Source of the DNA: JBBDNC01 sp040877875
GTDB taxonomy: Bacteria > Bacteroidota > Rhodothermia > Balneolales > Balneolaceae
Direction of reading: 5' to 3'
Assembly: GCA_040877875.1 (NCBI GenBank)
Contig: JBBDNC010000166.1
Span: forward strand, 1 to 13,708
DNA length: 13,708 nucleotides
Shown here piece after piece: positions 1-7,086 of this stretch; position 1 is the stretch's first letter; each line of letters begins with the position of its first letter. A model generated the notes under the pieces. That model saw only the letters and a program-made list of their open reading frames with translations. It searched no databases and was not told the DNA's origin. Made by a program: the position numbers and the translations under genes.

Positions 1-1
1 G

Positions 2-1237
2 ATGGAGCAGGAATTGAACAACCTGCTTGACGTTTGGTACCCGAGAGTTGTGGATACGGAACACGGCGGCTACCTGAGCCGATTTACTCATGATTGGGAG
101 CCGGACGGTTCACAGGAAAAGATGATCGTGACGCAGGTCCGCCATTTGTGGACCCTTTCCAAAGTCGGACAAAAATATCCTGATGATAGCAGCTATTTAG
201 AATATGCGGCTCATGGGTTTGACTTTCTAAGGCAGGAGATGTGGGACGAAACTCATGGAGGGTTTTATCAGTTGGTCACACGTGAAGGGGATGCGATTCT
301 CGGAGAAGAAGGAGAAATCAACAAGACGCTTTACGGCAATGCTTTTGCCATTTATGGGCTGGCCGCGTACTATGAGTTTTCGGATAATGCCGAAGCCCTT
401 GACCTCGCCCGACGAACGTTTGAATGGCTTGAGAACCACGCATACGATCCCGCTCACGGTGGATACTTTCAGCCGCTGGCCAGAGACGGTACGCCTGACA
501 CAACCGGCTATCCGAAGGATTATAACAGTGGGATTCATATCCTGGAAGCTCTTACCGAACTCTATACGGTATGGCCGGATGAGGGTGTCAGGGACCGGCT
601 TGAGGAAATGTTTATAATCGTACGGGATACGATGACCACCGACCGCGGCAATCTGAAACTCTATTTTCAGCCGGACTGGACTCATCTTTCCTACAGGGAT
701 TCTACCGAGTCGACGGTCCGGGCCAATATCGGCCGCGATCATATTACCCCCGGCCATGATATTGAAACCGCCTATTTGTTATTGGAAGCCGCTCATGCAT
801 TGGGCCTGGATCAGGATCCGGCGACCCTGGAAATTGCCAAAAAGCTGACAGACCATACGCTTGAAACCGGGTGGGATGGGGAAACAGGGGGATTCTACGA
901 TATCGGTTATTACTTTAAGGGAGATGACGAGCTGACAATTCTTAGAGATACCAAAAACTGGTGGGCTCAGGCGGAGGGATTAAACACCCTGTTGATGATG
1001 GCTGAAATCTGGCCGGAAGATCCCCGGCGCTATTTTAACAAGTTCACACGTCAGTGGGAGTACATCAAAATGTACCTGATTGACCATGATCATAAAGGGT
1101 GGTATGACAGCGGCCTGGATAAAAGTCCGGAAAGGAGGACTGCCTTGAAGAGTCATATCTGGAAAGGGAATTATCACACTGTCCGATCTTTGATGGGGTG
1201 CCTGGAACGGTTGGATGAATTTGAAAAAAGCCCTTGA
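2..1237 (+). CDS. AGE-family sugar 2-epimerase (N-acylglucosamine / cellobiose 2-epimerase type), start possibly outside window
   Basis: Expected to interconvert the C2 epimers of an aldose or disaccharide (as cellobiose 2-epimerase, mannose isomerase or N-acylglucosamine 2-epimerase do) through an (alpha/alpha)6-barrel. Visible family landmarks are TQVRHLW with Arg47 (residues 44-50), NSGIHILEA (175-183), the GHDIE motif with His252, NWWAQAEGLN (319-328) and WKGNYH with His392. His252 and His392 match the acid/base histidine pair known in this family. The length of 411 residues is normal for cellobiose-epimerase relatives. No signal peptide is seen, but the first ATG is at base 2, so a longer N-terminus outside the window cannot be excluded. 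The gene stops at a TGA well before the repeat region, and the next plus-strand gene is the Nramp-like transporter. The family is clear; the substrate is not. A mannosyl-glucose or cellobiose-type sugar is as likely as an N-acyl sugar. Confidence 0.88.
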   Translation: MEQELNNLLDVWYPRVVDTEHGGYLSRFTHDWEPDGSQEKMIVTQVRHLWTLSKVGQKYPDDSSYLEYAAHGFDFLRQEMWDETHGGFYQLVTREGDAILGEEGEINKTLYGNAFAIYGLAAYYEFSDNAEALDLARRTFEWLENHAYDPAHGGYFQPLARDGTPDTTGYPKDYNSGIHILEALTELYTVWPDEGVRDRLEEMFIIVRDTMTTDRGNLKLYFQPDWTHLSYRDSTESTVRANIGRDHITPGHDIETAYLLLEAAHALGLDQDPATLEIAKKLTDHTLETGWDGETGGFYDIGYYFKGDDELTILRDTKNWWAQAEGLNTLLMMAEIWPEDPRRYFNKFTRQWEYIKMYLIDHDHKGWYDSGLDKSPERRTALKSHIWKGNYHTVRSLMGCLERLDEFEKSP

Positions 1238-1315
1238 TTTTGCCGAAAATAACGGCCATATAGAATTCGTCAATTTTTGGCTCTTTTAAGGATGTCTGTT
1301 TGAGTCTTCACTTTT

Positions 1316-1360
1316 CCCCTCTCAAGAGGGGATGGCTTTCCGCTTGCGGAAAGACCGGGG
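1316..1360. repeat. Tandem perfect palindromes (REP-like intergenic element)
   Basis: Two perfect hairpins sit next to each other. CCCCTCT (1316-1322) pairs with AGAGGGG (1325-1331) around a 2-base loop, and CTTTCCGC (1336-1343) pairs with GCGGAAAG (1346-1353) around TT. The outer CCCC could also pair with GGGG at 1357-1360, enclosing the second hairpin. No T-run follows on the plus strand, so this is not a classic intrinsic terminator, although it could stop or protect the epimerase transcript. Tandem palindromes next to an assembly break suggest an interspersed repeat with several genomic copies. That copy number is inferred, since only one copy is in the window. Confidence 0.7.
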
Positions 1361-1361
1361 T

Positions 1362-1416
1362 GTGTTCGCAGGGTCTGATTCAGGTGTTCGAAATGCCTGA
1401 TTCGGGTCTTCGCAGA
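1362..1416. repeat. Left copy of 55-bp direct repeat abutting the assembly gap
   Basis: These 55 bases, running from GTGTTCGCAG to GTCTTCGCAGA, are repeated exactly at 1517-1571. The copy ends at the last base before the Ns. Internally it has a rough 22-base period beginning with TTCG, in which the units share TGATTC and GGT. It also has an imperfect stem around TTCGAA in which CAGG pairs with CCTG. See the gap entry for the likely explanation. Confidence 0.85.
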
Positions 1417-1516
1417 NNNNNNNNNNNNNNNNNNNNNNNNNNNNNNNNNNNNNNNNNNNNNNNNNNNNNNNNNNNNNNNNNNNNNNNNNNNNNNNNNNNN
1501 NNNNNNNNNNNNNNNN
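1417..1516. other. Assembly gap of exactly 100 Ns
   Basis: The run of N is exactly 100 bases, the conventional size for a gap of unknown length. The last 55 bases of the left contig equal the first 55 bases of the right contig. This is the pattern left when de Bruijn-graph contigs share one k-mer at a branching repeat. The true gap may therefore be zero, or even an overlap of 55 bases. Alternatively, further copies of the repeat may be missing here. Confidence 0.95.
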
Positions 1517-1571
1517 GTGTTCGCAGGGTCTGATTCAGGTGTTCGAAATGCCTGATTCGGGTCTTCGCAGA
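1517..1571. repeat. Right copy of 55-bp direct repeat abutting the assembly gap
   Basis: This is identical to 1362-1416 and begins at the first base after the Ns. Downstream the 22-base periodicity fades: the next unit starts TTCGCAGAG and then diverges. If the two copies are one physical sequence, the intergenic distance between the epimerase and the transporter shrinks from 392 to about 237 bases. Confidence 0.85.
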
Positions 1572-1629
1572 GCCGGACTCAAAACGCAATTTTTTTACCT
1601 AGAAAGAAGATCCTGTTAAACAACAAATC

Positions 1630-3000
1630 ATGAATTCAGAAAACAATAACCGGCCGCGCGATCCCTACATCCTGACGGAGAGGGATATCAAAGAGCCTCC
1701 ATCGTCATTTTGGGAAACCTTAAAATGTCTGGGCCCCGGCTTTATCCTTTCGGCTGCCATTGTGGGTTCCGGTGAACTGATTGCTACGACCACTTTGGGA
1801 GCCAGAGCTGGTTTCGTAACCTTCTGGGTGATTATCGTAAGCTGCCTTGTAAAAGTTTTCCTCCAGCTTGAATTCGGGAAACATGCAATCAGTACAGGGG
1901 AAACAGTGATGACCGCTCTCAATAAACTTCCCGGTTGGAATTTTAAAAAGGTTAACTGGTCTATCTGGACCTGGTTGTTTATTCAGCTTTTCAAGCTCCT
2001 TCAGGTCGGAGGAATAGTCGGAGGGGTGGCCATTACTCTCAATATCGTATTCCCATCAGTAAATGTAACCCTGTGGACAGGCTTGACAACGATTGCGGTG
2101 GCACTATTGGTATACCGGGGACGCTATCAATTCATCGAGCGGTTTTCGCTGGTGATGATCGCTTTTTTCACTTTGTTTACTTTTCTGTCGGTCTACATGT
2201 TGCAGTATACCCCATTTGCCTTTACCTGGCAGGATATTCAGTTTGGCCTGGAATTCAACCTGCCGACGGCAATGGTCGGAGTAGCCATTGCGGCCTTTGG
2301 AATCACGGGAGTGGGAGGAGATGAAATTATGTACTATTACTACTGGTGCCTGGAAAAAGGGTACGCTGCATATACGGGGCCGGTATCGGAAGATCCGGAG
2401 TGGAGACGACGGGCAAGGGGCTGGATTAAGGTAATGTACTGGGATGCGATCCTGTCTATGATTGTCTATACTCTGGTAACTGCCGCTTTCTATATTCTGG
2501 GGGCCACGGTCCTTCACGCTCAAAGCAAGGCCCCGGAAGGGTATCAAATGATCGAAACGTTGTCCGAGATGTATACCCAGACGATGGGTCCCGGAGCCAA
2601 GAATGTTTTTCTGGTCTGCGCCGTGGTGGTTTTATTTTCTACACTGTTTTCTGCCCTTGCCAGTTGGACACGGATCTTTTCCGACGCGTTCGGAACGTTG
2701 GGCCTGTTTGACTTTTATGATATCGAGCAGCGACGAAGATCCATTGCCATCCTGGCCTGGGTCTTTCCGGTGATTTGGTCCATTCTTTTCCTGTTTATGC
2801 AACTACCTGTGTTGATGGTCATTATTGGAGGATTTTTCACATCGATCCTTTTATTGATTGTGGTTGTAGCAGCAATCCATTTCCGGTATGTTCGACTGCG
2901 ACCGGAATTAAAGCCGGGAAGGTTGTACGATATGGCCTTCTGGATAAGTATTGTAGCCATTCTGCTGGCGGCCGTCTACAGTATCATCCGGTTTTTTTGA
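1630..3000 (+). CDS. Nramp-family (LeuT-fold) membrane transporter lacking the canonical metal-binding motifs
   Basis: An integral inner-membrane protein of 456 residues with about 11 hydrophobic segments, the first near 33-52 and the last near 435-453. It opens with the GPG that precedes Nramp helix 1 (35-37) and aligns without gaps to the helix-1 region. However, the family hallmark DPGN is replaced by G46-S47-G48-E49. In helix 6, where Nramp proteins carry an unwound A-x-x-M-P-H segment, this protein has GITGVGGDE (224-232). The Asp, Asn and Met ligands known to coordinate manganese or iron are therefore missing, while acidic residues (Glu49, Asp231, Glu232) lie nearby. This looks like a non-canonical Nramp relative whose substrate may be another cation or an organic molecule. 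The ATG at 1630 is the first good start, with a weak AGAAAGAAG purine stretch upstream. It is convergent with the two-domain hydrolase. Confidence 0.8.
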   Translation: MNSENNNRPRDPYILTERDIKEPPSSFWETLKCLGPGFILSAAIVGSGELIATTTLGARAGFVTFWVIIVSCLVKVFLQLEFGKHAISTGETVMTALNKLPGWNFKKVNWSIWTWLFIQLFKLLQVGGIVGGVAITLNIVFPSVNVTLWTGLTTIAVALLVYRGRYQFIERFSLVMIAFFTLFTFLSVYMLQYTPFAFTWQDIQFGLEFNLPTAMVGVAIAAFGITGVGGDEIMYYYYWCLEKGYAAYTGPVSEDPEWRRRARGWIKVMYWDAILSMIVYTLVTAAFYILGATVLHAQSKAPEGYQMIETLSEMYTQTMGPGAKNVFLVCAVVVLFSTLFSALASWTRIFSDAFGTLGLFDFYDIEQRRRSIAILAWVFPVIWSILFLFMQLPVLMVIIGGFFTSILLLIVVVAAIHFRYVRLRPELKPGRLYDMAFWISIVAILLAAVYSIIRFF

Positions 3001-3060
3001 CAACACAATCCAATAAGGTATTGATAGATCAAATCGGACAATAGATTGAATAAACTTCAT

Positions 3061-5316
3061 TCATTTTAACCATTCCTCAAACAGCTCGAATAACTCTGAT
3101 CGGGTGGGAGAAGTCGATGTGAAAGTGAAGTTTCCTACAGCCTCTCTTTCCTGATAGGCCGCTTCGATGACAGAGAATTCATCTTTCAATTGCTCGGAGA
3201 TAGCCGGATTGCCGCTTCCGTCCGTCACCCCGGCCATCATCAGTCTTCGAGGGGCCAGGGTGGCAGCAAGATCGGGCAGATCATAGGCTGTCAACGCCCC
3301 GGCCACGGTGCTGGGAATGAATCCCGGTTCATAAAAACGGTTCATGACGAGGGAGCGATAAGACGAATAAGGCCCCAATAATAAAATACGGGCAAGATCC
3401 GGCTCAAATGCCGCCGCATGCAACAGGACCGGTGCCATGTCCCTTCGGGCGACTCCGTAAATTTCGTCGAGTTCGATATCAAGAGGTGTATCGGTATCAA
3501 CCTTCTCCTTTAACAGACGCGTGAGCCTGACCACATCCCCGGCGCGAATGCCGACGATGCTTCGGCCGATTTGTATGGCAGCACGCCACTCTAGCCGGAG
3601 TGGACTTCCTGAACCCATTTCACCTGTCCCCACCAGGTCTGGAGACAGCACCGTAAACCCGTTCCGGACAAACCACTCCATCTCTCCGCCTTCCGAAACC
3701 TCAGCGGCTTTATCTTCGGGATGCAGGTAGATCACTGCTTTTCCATTGGAGTGCTCCGGGATCAGGAGAAGATAGGGGATGACATATTCTCCCTCGCCTT
3801 TCACAAAATATTTTTCAATTGTATACCCCTCCCGTTGAAATCGGCCTGTGAATACCGGGGTGCTGGTCGCCGCTGGTTCACGATAGCCGGACAACCGTTT
3901 GGCCGACTCCCGTACATGTTTCAGATGACCGGTGAGATCTTGTCCGGATGATTGAAGGTCAGCAAGACGGTTTTCCGCCTCTTTGCGATTCAGACTGAAT
4001 ACGGTTTCACTACCGAGTGACTCCGAGACCTGGCCGGTCCGGGTCACCCGGATCTCCTCAGCGCTTAACAGCTCAACATCCAGATCTTCCGGGGTGCCGG
4101 GAAGATCCAGGTGCTGCTGGAAAAAACTATACATCGCTTTTCTGTTTTTAAGCGTGGAGGCATGTCCGCCGATATCTTCCACAAAGCCAAAATTTTCTTC
4201 CTGACCATACGCTTTATAGATGCCCGACACTTCTGCTGCTGCCTCCCGAACCCCTTGTATGCTGAAAAAGTCATTCGTGGTGGCGATGATCAATAACGGT
4301 TTTGGGGCCCGTACGGTCAACAGGTCTGCATGATCGATGCCATGTGCGATGCCGTGATATAGGTTCTGCTCCGCATCCTGCGGGCCAATCGATTGAAGAA
4401 GCCTTGTGAAATTGGTGATATAATTTTCGGGAGCAGCAGCCTGGATCCGCTCATCAAACGCGGCAATATAGGCCGATTGGGTGCCTCCTCCCGATCTGCC
4501 AGTAATTCCAATCCTGGAGGGATCCACCTCCTCCCTGTCAACCAGGTAATCCACGGCTCTTATGCCATCCCAGATCATATACCGGGCCTGGGAACTACCC
4601 GTTATAAATGCCTGTGCGCCGGGGTGGGAATGCTCGCTGGTTGGCCCCCCTATGGTCGATTCCTCGGCTTCCGGATCATAATATTCAAGTCGTTCACCCT
4701 GACCCACCGGATCGATGGCAAAGACGACAAACCCTTTCTTGACCAAATTGAGGATTGCATGCTGATAGGTACTGCTCCGGTATGCTTCATTCGTATGGCC
4801 GCTGACGTAAAGCACCGCGGGAGCGGGTTCAGCCGTCAGATCGGAAGGAATGAAGAGGGATGAGGTTACAAAAAAACCGGGTTGCGATTCAAAGACGATG
4901 TGTTCAACTCTGTAATCCTCCTTCTCGACCGTGCGTGTGACGGTTGCGTTCAGGGGTGTTTTTTCCGGAAAGGGTCCGACGAGCTCCATCAGAGTCTGTT
5001 GCAGGGAAAGTTGCCGCTGTTGCCATTCCACAGCCGAACGGATCTCCTCAACAGCCGAAGATCGCCGGTCAAGCAATTCTAAAGCTTCCCCGGTCAGATG
5101 GTGATATAGCGAATGGTCAGCGTCACTAAACTGCAGCCAATGATTATTACTCGCCTCCCCGCGTATAACCTTGAGAGAATCCTGAGCCTTCACCACGCCG
5201 GTCGGAAGAAATAAAACCAGGGCCAGAGCACTCATTGTGAAATAAAAAATGTATTCAGATAATCGTACTGGAGATTGCGAGTCGGGGGTTGACGCTTTAG
5301 AGTGTTTTGGATTCAT
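3061..5316 (-). CDS. Exported two-domain alpha/beta-hydrolase (acetylxylan-esterase-like), second domain degenerate
   Basis: Probably an envelope or secreted esterase. Numbered from the ATG at 5316 (751 residues), a long basic N-terminus leads into a hydrophobic stretch (about 26-40) ending in VVKAQ, a likely signal peptide. Domain 1 has FPEKTPLN (116-123), AIDPVGQGE (200-208), the nucleophile elbow G-R-S275-G-G, Asp349 in TTNDFF and His385 in GGHAS, which is a complete Ser-Asp-His triad. Domain 2 begins near residue 490 and repeats the fold (VIYLHPED, VLSPDLVGTGE at 556-566). At the elbow position it reads YGVARRDMAP, with no G-x-S-x-G and no obvious catalytic histidine, so it is probably inactive or a binding/structural module. 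An in-frame GTG at 5391 would add 25 residues before the signal and is less convincing. It follows the GH109-like gene by 93 bases. The substrate is unknown; acyl groups on polysaccharides are a reasonable guess. Confidence 0.8.
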   Translation of the reverse strand: MNPKHSKASTPDSQSPVRLSEYIFYFTMSALALVLFLPTGVVKAQDSLKVIRGEASNNHWLQFSDADHSLYHHLTGEALELLDRRSSAVEEIRSAVEWQQRQLSLQQTLMELVGPFPEKTPLNATVTRTVEKEDYRVEHIVFESQPGFFVTSSLFIPSDLTAEPAPAVLYVSGHTNEAYRSSTYQHAILNLVKKGFVVFAIDPVGQGERLEYYDPEAEESTIGGPTSEHSHPGAQAFITGSSQARYMIWDGIRAVDYLVDREEVDPSRIGITGRSGGGTQSAYIAAFDERIQAAAPENYITNFTRLLQSIGPQDAEQNLYHGIAHGIDHADLLTVRAPKPLLIIATTNDFFSIQGVREAAAEVSGIYKAYGQEENFGFVEDIGGHASTLKNRKAMYSFFQQHLDLPGTPEDLDVELLSAEEIRVTRTGQVSESLGSETVFSLNRKEAENRLADLQSSGQDLTGHLKHVRESAKRLSGYREPAATSTPVFTGRFQREGYTIEKYFVKGEGEYVIPYLLLIPEHSNGKAVIYLHPEDKAAEVSEGGEMEWFVRNGFTVLSPDLVGTGEMGSGSPLRLEWRAAIQIGRSIVGIRAGDVVRLTRLLKEKVDTDTPLDIELDEIYGVARRDMAPVLLHAAAFEPDLARILLLGPYSSYRSLVMNRFYEPGFIPSTVAGALTAYDLPDLAATLAPRRLMMAGVTDGSGNPAISEQLKDEFSVIEAAYQEREAVGNFTFTSTSPTRSELFELFEEWLK

Positions 5317-5355
5317 ATCAGTAAGATAAAACGGTTGATGATTGGGGGCATTGGA

Positions 5356-5406
5356 GTGCGATGATGATCGCACCGTAACTGATCTTGTCACACTTGATAT
5401 GTGTGA
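5356..5406. repeat. Two perfect hairpins between GH109-like gene and two-domain hydrolase
   Basis: GTGCGAT (5356-5362) pairs with ATCGCAC (5367-5373) around the loop GATG. TCACAC (5388-5393) pairs with GTGTGA (5401-5406) around a 7-base AT-rich spacer. Both lie in the 93-base gap between two same-strand genes. Neither is followed by a T-run on the minus strand, so RNA processing, stability or operator roles are more likely than termination. The function is not established. Confidence 0.45.
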
Positions 5407-5409
5407 ATT

Positions 5410-6846
5410 TTATACAGATTCTAAAATCCGGGTGGTACCCCTGCGTTCAAGTTCGATATCCATGCCGGGGTCATTGGTCTTCCATGCCCCGGCTGTAAAA
5501 TCAGGAACGTCCACAGAGCCAGAACGATTGGCCACCGACCATTCGCTCAACGGCACAATCGAACTCCAAAGGGCGGCGTCATAGACGTCCATATCCAGCG
5601 GTAGCCCGTGTCGCAAGCAGTCGATCAACCGCCAGTCCATCAGTGTATCCATTCCCCCGTGACCTCCAACCTGTCTGGCCATTTCTCCGACCGTTTTGGT
5701 AATTTCAGGAGTATATTTTTCTTCCAGTTTTGCAACCTCCTCTTCCGGGAACCATCCATCGTGACTGGTTGCGATTCTTGCCGGAAGGGGCCATTTTCTG
5801 ACAATCCCTTCAGTTCCGCTGATTAGCTGGATTCTGGAGTAGGGGCGCGGCGAACTCGTATCGTGCTGGAGCATAATCGTTCGCCCTTTCCAGGTCCGGA
5901 TGGTGGTTACATTCATATTGCCGCGGAATTCCCTGCCGAGATAGGACTCATAATAATCGTCTTCAGCGGCAATCTCTTCCATCAACCTTCCCATACTAAA
6001 ATCCTTGCTGGAAACCGAAACCAGATAATCCATCTGGTCTCCATAGTTTAGATCCATTGACTGAGCTATGGGTCCCAGTCCGTGGGGCGGGTACAGGTTT
6101 CCGTTTCTGCCGGCGTTTTCCTCCAGGCGCCACGAACGATAACCAAATGCCCCGTGCTCATCCCTCTTCCACCGGCTTCTGTCGGAGACTCTGTCATGAA
6201 TATATGCGCCTTCACCGTGTATGATGTCTCCGAAAAATCCATCTCTCGCCATGTTCAGGGTCACCATTTCGAAAAAATCATAGCAGGCGTTTTCAAGCAT
6301 CATGCAATGTTTTCGCGTTCGTTCGGAGGTTTCTACCAGATGCCAGCACTCCTCAATTGTTTGGGCAGCCGGAATTTCCGTTGCGGCGTGCTTGTCAGAC
6401 TCCATGGCACAAACCGCCTGCGGAGTGTGCAGATCCCAGGGGGTGCAGATGTAGACCAGATCGAGGTCTTCCCTTTCACACAATTTTCTCCATTCATCCT
6501 CTCCGCCTGAATATCCCTCCGGGCTGTGAGGGGATCCCCGGAGGGAATCCATGGCATCCTCCACTCGCTCCGGGACCAGATCACACAAGGCCCTGATCTC
6601 GACCCCTTCAATACGCATGAGTCGTCTCACTGCGGCGGAGCCTCGGTTTCCGACTCCAATAAGACCGATACGGACCGTTTCCAAGGGTGGAGCCGCATAC
6701 CCGTGCATATTGAATTGCTGGTGATGGGAATGTTGAAAAGGGCTGTTTTCAGAAGGTCGGCGGTCACAACCGATGAGGCCGGTACCGGCCAGACCCAGGC
6801 CTGCGATTCCGGTGAATTTCAGGAAATCTCGTCGGGTAGTTGTCAT
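5410..6846 (-). CDS. GH109-like Gfo/Idh/MocA oxidoreductase, Tat lipoprotein (copy a)
   Basis: GH109 enzymes hydrolyse glycosides (classically alpha-N-acetylgalactosaminides) by an NAD-dependent oxidation-elimination route. The leader has TTRRDFLKF (residues 3-11), a hydrophobic stretch and the lipobox LIGC (Cys27), so the protein is probably folded with its cofactor, exported by Tat and lipid-anchored. After the family's FNMHGYAAP segment come the NAD motif G64-V-G-N-R-G69 and EIPAA (157-161), the GH109 counterpart of the EKP of ordinary Gfo/Idh proteins. Further landmarks are MLENACY (183-189), HGEGAYIHD (210-218), NLYPPHGLGP with Tyr252 and His255 (250-259), HGGMD (396-400), and DWRLIDCL then LPLDMDVYDA near 404-424. 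The length of 478 residues fits. All visible GH109 landmarks are kept, so it is likely catalytic. It lies 240 bases downstream of its paralog and upstream of the two-domain hydrolase. The specificity could differ from N-acetylgalactosaminides. Confidence 0.88.
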   Translation of the reverse strand: MTTTRRDFLKFTGIAGLGLAGTGLIGCDRRPSENSPFQHSHHQQFNMHGYAAPPLETVRIGLIGVGNRGSAAVRRLMRIEGVEIRALCDLVPERVEDAMDSLRGSPHSPEGYSGGEDEWRKLCEREDLDLVYICTPWDLHTPQAVCAMESDKHAATEIPAAQTIEECWHLVETSERTRKHCMMLENACYDFFEMVTLNMARDGFFGDIIHGEGAYIHDRVSDRSRWKRDEHGAFGYRSWRLEENAGRNGNLYPPHGLGPIAQSMDLNYGDQMDYLVSVSSKDFSMGRLMEEIAAEDDYYESYLGREFRGNMNVTTIRTWKGRTIMLQHDTSSPRPYSRIQLISGTEGIVRKWPLPARIATSHDGWFPEEEVAKLEEKYTPEITKTVGEMARQVGGHGGMDTLMDWRLIDCLRHGLPLDMDVYDAALWSSIVPLSEWSVANRSGSVDVPDFTAGAWKTNDPGMDIELERRGTTRILESV

Positions 6847-6940
6847 AAATGAAGTTGGTGTTTAAAAGTTGAAAATGCTGTAAGCATCGATAAACCAAGA
6901 GAAGTTTCTAAAAACTGACTTCGCGTTAATTTTTTTCCAC

Positions 6941-7057
6941 TCATATATTGTTAAAGGTTATATACCTGCTATCTTTGATCTTATGGGATATCATAGGCTC
7001 CCCAGCGTCGGACGGATAGAGAGTTTTCTGTCTTTCATTGACAATTTACTCTTATGT
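6941..7057 (-). pseudogene. Remnant of the C-terminus of an alpha/beta-hydrolase
   Basis: The minus strand here matches the 3' end of the hydrolase gene at 9802-11016. Bases 6997-7061 align to roughly 9855-9919 with about 50 of 65 identical and no gaps, counted by eye. Translated, the remnant reads IVNERQKTLYPSDAGE against IVIEEQKTLYPFGDGE in the intact gene. It continues through a shared Ser-His and stops at a TGA (6941-6943) after about the same number of residues. Upstream in frame it has two TAA codons (7052-7054 and 7046-7048) and no recognisable hydrolase body. It begins just after the stop of GH109 copy b and ends about 95 bases before copy a. It is therefore most simply the tail of a deleted third hydrolase copy. 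Confidence 0.72.
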
Positions 7058-7086
7058 GAGCACTTTTGATACGTTAGGTTTGAATT

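Noticed and set aside
227..757. A 176-codon minus-strand open frame inside the epimerase
   Set aside because: It is antisense to a strongly conserved gene and has no recognisable motif; this is a shadow frame.
1242..1256. GCCG/CGGC stem after the epimerase stop as a terminator
   Set aside because: The stem is only four base pairs, has a 7-base loop and no following T-run.
1362..1571. The two 55-base copies as a CRISPR-like or true tandem repeat array
   Set aside because: There are only two copies, each touching the Ns edge to edge, which fits a contig-end overlap better. No spacers or cas genes are present.
1300..1589. Open frames running across the N gap on both strands
   Set aside because: Their centres are translated from Ns, and the ends are repeat sequence, so they carry no coding evidence.
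5317..5391. GTG at 5391 as the start of the two-domain hydrolase
   Set aside because: It would put 25 polar residues and the two hairpins' coding sequence ahead of a signal peptide. The ATG at 5316 gives a more usual export leader.
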